From assembly GCF_009498215.1 (NCBI RefSeq), contig NZ_CP043499.1, positions 806,001 to 870,000 of the forward strand: DNA of 64,000 nucleotides, given 5' to 3'. This DNA is from Rhizobium grahamii (GTDB lineage: Bacteria > Pseudomonadota > Alphaproteobacteria > Rhizobiales > Rhizobiaceae). The translations under genes were made by a program, and so were the position numbers. The stretch's first letter is position 1, and each line of letters starts with the position of its first letter. This document shows positions 53,426-61,386 of this stretch, one piece after another. The notes under the pieces are model-generated. The model was not told the DNA's origin, ran no database searches, and was given only the letters and a program-made list of their open reading frames with translations.

Positions 53426-56400
53426 TCAGAACGCCTGGTATGCGTGCACGATGGCCGCCACCTGATCGGCCTGCATGGCATCGACCTGCGCCCCTGAGAT
53501 TACAGAGAGCTGCGCCGTCGACAGCAGCGAAATATCCTTTGTCGAAAGGCCGGTGATGGCGGACGTGTTGATCGAAGCAATGTCCTCCAGCGAGAACTTG
53601 GCAACGCCTTCAGCACTGAGCGCAGCAATCTGCGCCGAACTCATTGCGGCGATTTGGGCTGGGGTCAGCGCTTCGACCTGCGCGACCGACATCGAGGCCA
53701 ACTGAGACGTCGTCAGAGCGGTCACTTGAGACGTGCTCAACGCGGCAACCTGGCTGGTCTGCAGCGCGCCGATCTGCGCAGTCGACAGCCCCTCGATCGC
53801 CTTGCTCTTCAACGCCGCGATCTGGCTGGTGGACAGGTTTGCAATATCGCTCGTCCTAAGTGCCGCGACCTGAAGGGCGGTCAGGACGCTCAGTTGCGTC
53901 GTCGTCATTGCCGACAGCTGATCGCTCGTCAACGCCCGAACCTGGAGGTAGCTCAAGGCTCCAACCTGGCTCGCGCCAAGGGCCGCGATCTGGCTCGTGC
54001 TCAAGGCGGCGACATTGCCTGTCGAAAGACCCGCGATGCCTGCCGTGCTGATTGCTGCAATCTCATCGGTGGTAAATGTCGCGAGATCGGCGGCGTTGAG
54101 CGCTCCAATCTGCGACGAGCTGAGGTTGGCGATCTGCGACTTGCCGAGCGCCTCGACCTGTGAGGTGGACATAGCGGCAAGCTGCGAAGTCGTGAGACCG
54201 GCGATAGCGTTTGCGCTCAGCGACGCAACCTGATCGGTGGTTAGCGCCGCGATACTTCCAGCAGAGAGACCAGAGACGGTCGATGACGTCAGAGCTGCAA
54301 CCTGCGCCGTGGTCAACGCTGCCACCTGACTGCTGGTTAGCGCCGCTGCCTGGCTTGATGTCAGCCCGGCGATCTGAGCGGTGGTCAGCGCATTCAGGCG
54401 TTCAACCGTCAGCCCCGCCAAGGCGCTGGAACTGATGCCGGCAATCGCCGAAGCGCTGATTGCGCTGATCTCTTCGACAGGAAGGCTGTCGATGCTTGCC
54501 GGAGAGAGGGCCGCAATTTGCGCAGCGTTCAAGGCACCGATCTGCGCGGCGGTAAGCGCGTCGACTTGCGAAACCGACAGTGAAGAGACCTGGTCAGCCG
54601 TGAGCGCTGCGATCGCTTTCGAGTTCATCGCCGCGACCTGTGCTTCGCTCAAGACAGCGAGATCGCCAACGGAGATGCCCCCGACCGCGCCAGCGCTCAA
54701 GGCTCCGATCTGTTCCGAGGTCAAAAGCCCGAACTGTCCGGTCGACAGGGCTGCGACCTGTGACGAGGAGAGCGCCGCGATCTGGCTTGTCTTCAGCGCG
54801 GCGATCTGCGCGGTCGACAAAGCGCCGATCGCCGTCGAGCCAAGTCCGGTAATCCCGGACGAAGAAAGCGCCGCGATCTTCTCGTCGGTCAGAGCCGACA
54901 GCTGCGCTGTGCTGAGAGCACCGATCTGGGCGGAACTGAGCGCAGCGATTTGCGCTGAGGACAATGCCGCGATCTGGTCGGCAGACAGCGATGCGATCTG
55001 CGACGAGGTCAGACCCGAAAGAGCCTTTGTCGACAAGGCGGCGAAATCTGCTGCCGGCAACGCGCCGAGTTGTTCCGTAGTCAGGGCACCGACCTGCGCC
55101 GATGTCAGCGCGGCCCCCTGCTCCACGCTGAGGCCCCCGATCTGGCTCGGGGTGAGGGCCGCGATCTGTGCGGATGACAGAGCAGCGATCTGCGCGGTCT
55201 TCAGCGCAGCCAAGTGGTCGGCGTCGAAACCGGAGAGAACATCCGTCGCAAGACCCGCAATACTTGCGGTACTGATCGCTGCGATTTCATCCAGCTGGAA
55301 AGTGGCGAGATCCGCGCTGCTCAACGCACCGAGCTGAGCGGAGGAAAGAGCCGCAATCTGTGCGGAGGTCAAAGCCTCGACCTGGTCGGTCGACAGTGCG
55401 TCAATCTGCAGGGAAGACAGGCCTGCAAGCGCCTTCGTGTTGAGCGCCGCCACCTGCGAGGGAGTAAGAGCGGCGATCGTATCGCTGGAAAGCGATTTCA
55501 GTTGCGAACTGGAGAGCGCGGCGATCTGGGCAGTTGTCAATGCCGCAAGCTGGAGCGGGCTCAGAGCGGCAATCTGATCGGAACTCAGCAGAGCAATCTG
55601 GCTCGTCTTCAATGCTTCGAGCTGGTCGGCAGAAAGTGCCGCGATGGTAGCCGTTGTCAGCCCGGCAATCGCCTTCGTGCTGATGGAGCCAACCTCCTCC
55701 GGCAGGAACGTTGCGATATCACCTGGGGTGATCGCCGCGATCTGCGTGGCGCTGAGGCTGCTGACCATGAGGCTCGTCAGAGCTTCGACCTGGGCCGTGG
55801 AGAGGGCTCCGATCTGCGAACTGCTGAGCCCAGCGACAGCGCTGGCGCTCAACGCAGCGATCTGGGAGGCCGAAAGCGCGGCGAGGCTGTCACTCGCCAG
55901 CACCTTTACCTGCGTCGCGGTCAGCGCCGCGACCTGTGCGGTGCTTAGAGCATCGACCTGTCCCGGCGTCAGGGCCGCGATCTGGTCGCTCTTCAAGGCC
56001 GCGATCTGGTTCGTCTTCAGCGCACCGATCTGGTCAGCGTCGAAAGCTGCGATGGTGCTTGGCGCCAGTCCGCTCAGAGCGGCAACGCTGATCGCGGCAA
56101 GTTCACTCGGCAGGAACGTCGCAAGGTCCGCTGTCGTGAACCCGGCCACCTGCCCCGCGGTCAAGGCGGCAACCTGCGCCGCCGTCAACGCCTCTGCCTG
56201 ATCGACGGAAAGCGCTGCGATCTGTGCCGATCCCAGGCCGGCAATCGCCTTTGTGCTGAGTGCCGCGATCTGCGATGGTTCCATGGCCGCGAGACCAGCA
56301 TCCGACAGGGCACGTACCTGCGACGAATTCAGCGCCGCAATCTGCCCCGTCGACAGCGCTTCGACCTGCTCGTTCGACAGCCCGTTGATGAACGTCGTCT

Positions 56401-58153
56401 TGAGTGCCGCGATCTGCGCGGTCTTCAGCGCAGCAACCTGGCTCGGGCTAAGCGCTGCAAAGGCGTCCGAGGTCAGGCCCGACAGGGCCGCCGTGCTGAT
56501 CGCCGCGATTTCGTCAGGCAGGAAAGTCGCGATGTCAGCGGCAGAGATCGCCGCGATCTGTGTCGCGTTGAGTACCGCGATCATCTGTGTCGTCAGGGCT
56601 TCGACCTGGCTGACCGACAGGCCGGCAATCTGTGCCGAGGTCAGGCCGGTCACGCCCTTGGTGCTGATCGCAGCGACCTGGGCTTCCGAGAGGCCGGACA
56701 GCGCATCGCCAGTCAGCACCTTGATCTGCGAGGCACTCAGTGCAGCAACCTGCGCCGTGGTCATTCCGCTGACCTGATCGTTCGTGAGTGCCGCGATCTG
56801 CGCCGTCTTCAGCGCCGCGATCTGGGCCGTCTTCAGCGCGGCAATCTGATCGCCGCTGAGTGCCGCGACCGTTGCCGGAGAGAGGCCTGCAATGCCCAGG
56901 GTGCTGATGGCCGCAAGCTCGCCGGTCGAAAACGTGGCCAGCCCGTCCGATGTGATCGCGCCGATCTGCACCGCGGTCAGCGTCGCGACCTGGCTAACGG
57001 TCAGGGCTTCGATCTGATCGGTCGACAAGCTCGCGATCTGACCCGTCGTAAGGCCCGTCACTCCCTTGGTGCTGACCGCGCCGACCTGCGCCGGCGTCAG
57101 CGCAGCGAGACCGTCGCTGGACAGAGCCTTCACCTGCGACGCGCTAAGAGCCGCGATTTGCGCCGTCGTCAACGCCGCGACCTGCGTAGAGGTCAGCGCC
57201 GCGATCTGGTTCGTCTTCAGCGCCGCGACCTGGGCGGTCTTCAAGGCGGCGATCTGCTCGCTGCTGAGAGCGGCTATGCTTGAGGCAGTCAGGCCTGCCA
57301 AGGCCACACTGCTGATCGCACCAACTTCCTCCGGGAGGAATGTCGCTATGTCATCGGCGGTCATCGCCGCGATCTGGGATGCGCTCATCGCCGCGATCAA
57401 TTGCGTGGTCAGTGCTTCGACCTGACTGGTCGAGAGGCTAGCAATTTGCTGTGTTGTCAATCCGGCGATCGACTTGGCATTCAGAGCCGCGATCTGGCTC
57501 GACGCCAGGCCGCCAAGGCTGTCCGTGGTGATCGCCTTGACCTGAGACGACGTCAGCGCAGCAATCTGGGCGGTGCCGAGTGCGGACACCTGCTCAGGCG
57601 TGATGGCGGCGATCTGCGTCGTCTTCAGCGCGGCAATCTGGGCGGTCTTGAGTGCCGCGACCTGGTCGGTGCTGAGAGCCGCGATGCTGGCGGACGTGAG
57701 ACCTGAAAGGGCTACCGTGCTGATCGCTGCGATTTCGGCCGGCAGGAAGGTGGCGATGTCTTCGGGGCTCAAGGCGGCGATCTGCGCTGCGCTGAGAGCC
57801 GCGACCTGTGCCGTCGTCAGCGCTTCGACCTGGCTGAGATCAAGCGCCTGCAATTGGTTGGTGCTCAGCCCCTTGATCTGGCTGGCCGACAGGCTTTCGA
57901 GTTTAGCACTCGACAGCACGGCCAGCTGATCGACGGTCAGGCCACCAATCGCGGTTGCCGAGATCGCGCCCAACTGCGTGTTGGAAAACACCGCCAGATC
58001 TTCCGTTTCCAGCGCGGAGACCTGGCTCGCCGAGAGGGCCTTGATCTGCGTTGTCGAAAGGGCGGCGATATCCTCAGACGTCCAAGCCGCGATTGTTGCA
58101 TTTGATAGCGATCTGATCGCGTTGACACTGAGAGACGGGACGATCGAGGTCAT
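53426..58153 (-). CDS. Giant octapeptide-repeat protein
   Basis: A 1575-residue protein with no known domain. From about residue 20 to 1564 it is an uninterrupted series of about 190 eight-residue repeats, consensus [LI]-[ST]-x-x-Q-[IV]-x-A (for example LKTAQIAA, LSTSQVEA). Superposed is a longer period: nine units of exactly 136 residues (17 octads) run from residue 133 to 1356, each opening with a variant of DIATFLPEEIAAIST. There is no signal peptide; the C-terminus ends HAYQAF. Ser/Thr at position 2 and Gln at position 5 resemble a helix-capping box, so short repeated helices are possible, but a beta-solenoid cannot be excluded. Secretion by a type I system would fit the lack of signal peptide; no exporter is adjacent. 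The start at 58153 has a weak ribosome site. Confidence 0.9.
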   Translation of the reverse strand: MTSIVPSLSVNAIRSLSNATIAAWTSEDIAALSTTQIKALSASQVSALETEDLAVFSNTQLGAISATAIGGLTVDQLAVLSSAKLESLSASQIKGLSTNQLQALDLSQVEALTTAQVAALSAAQIAALSPEDIATFLPAEIAAISTVALSGLTSASIAALSTDQVAALKTAQIAALKTTQIAAITPEQVSALGTAQIAALTSSQVKAITTDSLGGLASSQIAALNAKSIAGLTTQQIASLSTSQVEALTTQLIAAMSASQIAAMTADDIATFLPEEVGAISSVALAGLTASSIAALSSEQIAALKTAQVAALKTNQIAALTSTQVAALTTAQIAALSASQVKALSSDGLAALTPAQVGAVSTKGVTGLTTGQIASLSTDQIEALTVSQVATLTAVQIGAITSDGLATFSTGELAAISTLGIAGLSPATVAALSGDQIAALKTAQIAALKTAQIAALTNDQVSGMTTAQVAALSASQIKVLTGDALSGLSEAQVAAISTKGVTGLTSAQIAGLSVSQVEALTTQMIAVLNATQIAAISAADIATFLPDEIAAISTAALSGLTSDAFAALSPSQVAALKTAQIAALKTTFINGLSNEQVEALSTGQIAALNSSQVRALSDAGLAAMEPSQIAALSTKAIAGLGSAQIAALSVDQAEALTAAQVAALTAGQVAGFTTADLATFLPSELAAISVAALSGLAPSTIAAFDADQIGALKTNQIAALKSDQIAALTPGQVDALSTAQVAALTATQVKVLASDSLAALSASQIAALSASAVAGLSSSQIGALSTAQVEALTSLMVSSLSATQIAAITPGDIATFLPEEVGSISTKAIAGLTTATIAALSADQLEALKTSQIALLSSDQIAALSPLQLAALTTAQIAALSSSQLKSLSSDTIAALTPSQVAALNTKALAGLSSLQIDALSTDQVEALTSAQIAALSSAQLGALSSADLATFQLDEIAAISTASIAGLATDVLSGFDADHLAALKTAQIAALSSAQIAALTPSQIGGLSVEQGAALTSAQVGALTTEQLGALPAADFAALSTKALSGLTSSQIASLSADQIAALSSAQIAALSSAQIGALSTAQLSALTDEKIAALSSSGITGLGSTAIGALSTAQIAALKTSQIAALSSSQVAALSTGQFGLLTSEQIGALSAGAVGGISVGDLAVLSEAQVAAMNSKAIAALTADQVSSLSVSQVDALTAAQIGALNAAQIAALSPASIDSLPVEEISAISASAIAGISSSALAGLTVERLNALTTAQIAGLTSSQAAALTSSQVAALTTAQVAALTSSTVSGLSAGSIAALTTDQVASLSANAIAGLTTSQLAAMSTSQVEALGKSQIANLSSSQIGALNAADLATFTTDEIAAISTAGIAGLSTGNVAALSTSQIAALGASQVGALSYLQVRALTSDQLSAMTTTQLSVLTALQVAALRTSDIANLSTSQIAALKSKAIEGLSTAQIGALQTSQVAALSTSQVTALTTSQLASMSVAQVEALTPAQIAAMSSAQIAALSAEGVAKFSLEDIASINTSAITGLSTKDISLLSTAQLSVISGAQVDAMQADQVAAIVHAYQAF
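54086..57757 (-). repeat. Nine 408-base in-frame superrepeats within the octapeptide gene
   Basis: Nine consecutive units of 408 bases (136 codons) encode residues 133-1356. Each begins at the [IL]ATF landmark, of which the last recognisable variants are diverged. Neither superrepeat nor octad shows a length change, so expansion occurred by whole units. Confidence 0.8.
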
Positions 58154-59062
58154 ACTTAATATCCGTTGCGAAATTGAGTGGAACGGCGGCCCTGGCGAAT
58201 AGATCGCTCTCGCTGGCCCAGTGGCGCGAAACCGAGCACCGCCTGGACACACGAACGTCGGACATGCCGGCCGCTGTCTGAAGTGTTTCTAAAAATGCTC
58301 AATCAAACGATTCCTGACGGAAACACCAACATGCCGGAATGAACATCCGACATTGCTGATCGATACTTCCACACGGCCAACCTTGCGCATGGCTGGTCGA
58401 GGTGGGACGCGCCCCGACAGTCGTTACAATTGCGAAACCGTTACGCGCTCAACCACGGAAATTTGTTAAAACTCAGAAACAATTGGCTCCGTCTTCCCAG
58501 GGAAATTGCATCTCGCAACACAGCTTCGCAATCAAGCGAATCGAATCCGAATCACAACCAGACGTTATTGCCTCTCTCTGAAACGGGCGAATTCGCCGGC
58601 TTTTCGTGATCTCATATGGAAGATCGCGGCTCGCAGTCAGAGCGTAGCCAAAAAGCCTGAGGGACGAAATCCATGACGCCACGAACGCGGCATTATCCCG
58701 GCTCACCTATGCGGATCTTCTTTCGGTCGAGCCGACCAACCGGGCGCCGATTTTTCAAAGTCCCGCCTGGGCAGCCGCAGCCACCAGTCTATCGCGTTGG
58801 ACGGCGCAGAAAGTTGGCTCGCATAAGGTTGGGGTTTCATGATTTCCCCGTGAAACTCTGCCGCGAAATCTGCGTGCGAGCTCACGGACGTTTCGGGGAC
58901 CGGCCCTGCTAGGGCGGCTGCCGCAAATCCCGTTAGAGCCAACCAGGTGAGTGCGTGCACTTTGGCTTATTTCACCTCTTCAAAATCGGCGGACGTCCGA
59001 CTGCCGCCGAGAGCAGGCCTATCGCGTCCGTTTGAAACAGAAGCCGTTTCCGCGCATAAGTG
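58154..59062. other. Long upstream region of the octapeptide gene, mostly non-coding
   Basis: Apart from the doubtful exported ORF at 58703-58960, no gene is recognised. The stretch is locally AT-richer than its surroundings near 58440-58600. No EcfG-type promoter was found in it. Confidence 0.4.
58703..58960 (-). CDS. Possible small exported protein
   Basis: An 85-residue frame starting with GTG has a credible signal peptide (HALTWLALTGFAAAALAGPV) and a polar mature part with WWLRLPRRDF. GAGGTG lies 12 bases before the start, rather far. No family recognised; could be chance. Confidence 0.4.
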   Translation of the reverse strand: MHALTWLALTGFAAAALAGPVPETSVSSHADFAAEFHGEIMKPQPYASQLSAPSNAIDWWLRLPRRDFEKSAPGWSARPKEDPHR

Positions 59063-59074
59063 CGCAACGGTAAA
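59063..59074 (-). promoter_or_regulatory. Shared motif (TTTACCGTTGCG, inverted)
   Basis: On the minus strand this reads TTTACCGTTGCG, identical over 12 bases to the forward site at 59196. It lies about 200 bases before the formylglycine-generating enzyme start. An inverted repeat GTAACA-N5-TGTTAC follows at 59091-59107. Confidence 0.45.
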
Positions 59075-59090
59075 TGAGTTCCATGCGACA

Positions 59091-59107
59091 GTAACATTAA
59101 CTGTTAC
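59091..59107. promoter_or_regulatory. Inverted repeat GTAACA-N5-TGTTAC
   Basis: A perfect 6-bp inverted repeat with a 5-base centre in the region upstream of the formylglycine-generating enzyme, between two copies of the TTTACCGT motif. Possible operator for a dimeric regulator. Confidence 0.4.
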
Positions 59108-59195
59108 GCGGACGTCCGGCAGTGTCCCCTGGCATCCCAAAAGCATAAGCGCGAGACCTGATCACCGACCTCGTGTAACGTAAACGACCACCTCG

Positions 59196-59209
59196 TTTAC
59201 CGTTGCGTA
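59196..59209 (+). promoter_or_regulatory. Shared motif TTTACCGTTGCGTA upstream of the FGE gene
   Basis: Differs by two bases from the sites upstream of moxR and the arylsulfatase, and like them is followed by CTT. It ends 56 bases before the start at 59266. An inverted partner GTAACGTAAACG lies at 59175-59186. Confidence 0.55.
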
Positions 59210-59265
59210 CTTATCAGCCGCCGCACGACGCTGTACCATTCTCCGATCTGTTTCGGAGAGCAAGC

Positions 59266-60230
59266 ATGGCATTGGCATTCGACGACAGTAAAGCGCCCGG
59301 CTCCATGATCTGGATCCCCGGAGGCACCTTCGTGATGGGATCGGATCGCCACTATCCGGAGGAGGCGCCGGCTCATCCGGTCAGTGTGGATGGCTTCTGG
59401 ATCGACGAGACGCCCGTCACCAATCGAAAGTTCACGGAGTTCGTCAATGCAACCGGACATGTGACGATGGCGGAAAAGGCGCCGGATCCAAAAGATTATC
59501 CAGGCGCTCTTCCGGAAATGCTGCGCGCCGGCTCCCTGCTTTTCGTGCAGCCGAAAAGCGTCGACGGCCCAGATATTTCTCAATGGTGGACCTTCAAATT
59601 CGGCGCAAACTGGCGAAAGCCACTCGGCGGCTTGAGCGACCTGCGCGGCAAACTCGACCATCCGGTTGTCCACGTCGCATGGTCGGACGCCAAGGCCTAT
59701 GCGGACTGGGCGGGACTGGATCTCGCGACCGAAGCGGAGTGGGAGTTCGCGGCACACGGTGGATCGGACAGTGAATTCGCCTGGGGGACGAACTGACGCC
59801 CGGCGGCAAGGCCATGGCGAACACCTGGCAGGGTATCTTTCCGACACGATCGACCAAGGCCAAGGGTCACGAGCGCACCTCGTCCGTGAAGTCGTTTCCT
59901 GCAAACGGCTATGGCCTTTACGACATGATCGGAAATGTGTGGGAGTGGACCTCCGACTACTGGACGACACGGCATCCGGAGCCGGCAAAACATTCCTGCT
60001 GCATTCCCTCCAATCCCCGCGGCGGCGAGGCGGAGGCGAGCTATGACCCGCGCCAGCCGAACATCAGGATTGCGCGTCGCGTCCTCAAAGGCGGCTCGCA
60101 TCTTTGCGCCCCCAACTACTGCCGGCGATACCGGCCGGCCGCGCGCCATGCGGAGCCTGAGGACACGTCGACCAGCCATGTCGGATTCCGCTGCGTGAAG
60201 AGAGTTTCAAGCCAGGGAGAACCACGATGA
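59266..60230 (+). pseudogene. Formylglycine-generating enzyme (sulfatase-modifying factor), frameshifted
   Basis: Two frames together make one FGE/SUMF1 protein. The first (59266-59796) has MIWIPGGTFVMGSD, DGFWIDETPVTNRKF and HPVVHVAWSDAKAYADWAG; the second (to 60230) has YDMIGNVWEWTSDYW and the catalytic cysteine pair GGSHLCAPNYCRRYRPAARH. The break is at a run of five G (59783-59787): one more base there would restore FAWG-DELTPGGKAMANTW. The enzyme oxidises the active-site cysteine of sulfatases to formylglycine. GGAGAG precedes the ATG. It could be a true pseudogene, a sequencing error or a slippage-expressed gene; both catalytic cysteines are intact. Confidence 0.85.
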
Positions 60231-61228
60231 GAGCCTTGCGGATGTTAACGGGGATAGCATGCGCCGCTCTCCTTTCGGTGATGGCCCTATCAGGGCGCGC
60301 CGCAAGCCAGGAAACGCTTCCGTCCTGGAACGATACTGCTGCGAAACAGCGCATTGTCGACTTTGTGAGGGCCACGACGACCGAGGGCGGAAACGGCTAC
60401 GTCGCGCCACAGGACAGGATCGCCGTCTTCGACAATGACGGCACGCTATGGACGGAACAGCCCTTCTATATCCAGCTCGGCTTCATGCTGGACCGCGTCA
60501 AGGCGCTTGCGCCCGAGCATCCTGAGTGGAAAACGAAGGAGCCGTTCAAGAGCATACTCGCCGGAGACCTGAAAGGCATCGCCAAGGGCGGCGAGAAGGG
60601 CATCGTCGAGATGGGGATGGCAACGCATGCCGGGATGACCACCGACGAGTTCAACAAAATCGTCACCGACTGGTTTACGACCGCCAAACACCCCAAAACC
60701 GGCAAGCTCTACACTGACATGACCTATCTCCCGATGCGGGAGCTCCTCGACTATCTGCGCGCCAACGGTTTTGCGACCTATATCGTTTCTGGCGGCGGGG
60801 TGGAATTCATGCGGCCCGTGACGGAGAAGCTCTATGGAATTCCGCCGCAACAGGTCGTCGGCAGTACGATCACGACACAATATGCGATCGTCGACGACGT
60901 TCCCGTCTTGAGGCGATTGCCGAAGATCGACTTCATCGACGACGGCCCCGGAAAACCCGCCGGCATCAACAAATTCATTGGCCGTAGACCGATCTTCGTC
61001 GCGGGCAATTCCGACGGCGATTATGAGATGCTTCGCTGGGTGACAGCCGCCGAAGGACACGGGTTCGCCATGATCGTTCATCACACGGACGCCGATCGCG
61101 AGTACGCCTACGATCGGCAATCCCCATTCGGAAAGCTCGACAAGGCTCTGGATGAGGCGACCAGACGAAACTGGCTCGTTGTCGACATGAAGGCGGATTG
61201 GAAGAAGGTGTTCGCATTCGAACCCTAG
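60227..61228 (+). CDS. Exported HAD-superfamily phosphatase
   Basis: A 333-residue haloacid dehalogenase-type hydrolase with an N-terminal signal sequence (GIACAALLSVMALSGRAAS). Motif I is DNDGTLW (nucleophile D69), followed by a large cap insert, motif II in TYIVSGGG and motif IV in FVAGNSDGDYEML. It probably dephosphorylates a small phosphate ester in the periplasm. The start overlaps the FGE stop by 4 bases, so the two are co-translated and share the TTTACCGT-type promoter region. Confidence 0.88.
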   Translation: MRALRMLTGIACAALLSVMALSGRAASQETLPSWNDTAAKQRIVDFVRATTTEGGNGYVAPQDRIAVFDNDGTLWTEQPFYIQLGFMLDRVKALAPEHPEWKTKEPFKSILAGDLKGIAKGGEKGIVEMGMATHAGMTTDEFNKIVTDWFTTAKHPKTGKLYTDMTYLPMRELLDYLRANGFATYIVSGGGVEFMRPVTEKLYGIPPQQVVGSTITTQYAIVDDVPVLRRLPKIDFIDDGPGKPAGINKFIGRRPIFVAGNSDGDYEMLRWVTAAEGHGFAMIVHHTDADREYAYDRQSPFGKLDKALDEATRRNWLVVDMKADWKKVFAFEP

Positions 61229-61293
61229 CCGAGCCGTTGTGCTCGTCGTTCCCGCGGCTCAAAGTGGTAAGAAACGCAAAATTTAAACTGCTG

Positions 61294-61305
61294 TTTACCG
61301 TTACG
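61294..61305 (+). promoter_or_regulatory. Shared motif (TTTACCGTTACG) after the HAD gene
   Basis: A fifth copy of the TTTACCGT motif, here followed by ATGG and not by a convincing gene (a 55-codon frame starts at 61306 without a ribosome site). It may be chance or a remnant promoter. Confidence 0.3.
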
Positions 61306-61386
61306 ATGGACCGCCGCGGTGTTGAACACCCGCATTTTCTGTCGGTAGCTCTGCGGTTAGCGATCACTCTAGTCGGTTCATTCAGG

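Noticed and set aside
54381..55948. Long plus-strand open frames opposite the octapeptide gene (up to 318 residues)
   Set aside because: They are periodic reflections of the repeat codons on the other strand, have no ribosome sites and no independent features.
53426..58153. CRISPR-like or satellite array reading of the 408-base periodicity
   Set aside because: Units are contiguous, in frame and protein-coding, with no spacers; the period equals 136 codons.
58473..58706. 77-residue minus-strand frame upstream of the octapeptide gene
   Set aside because: No ribosome site, no hydrophobic or domain pattern and mixed composition; treated as non-coding.
59783..59796. Programmed -1 frameshift as the preferred explanation for the split FGE
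   Set aside because: No canonical X-XXY-YYZ heptamer and no obvious downstream pseudoknot; kept only as an alternative to mutation or sequencing error.
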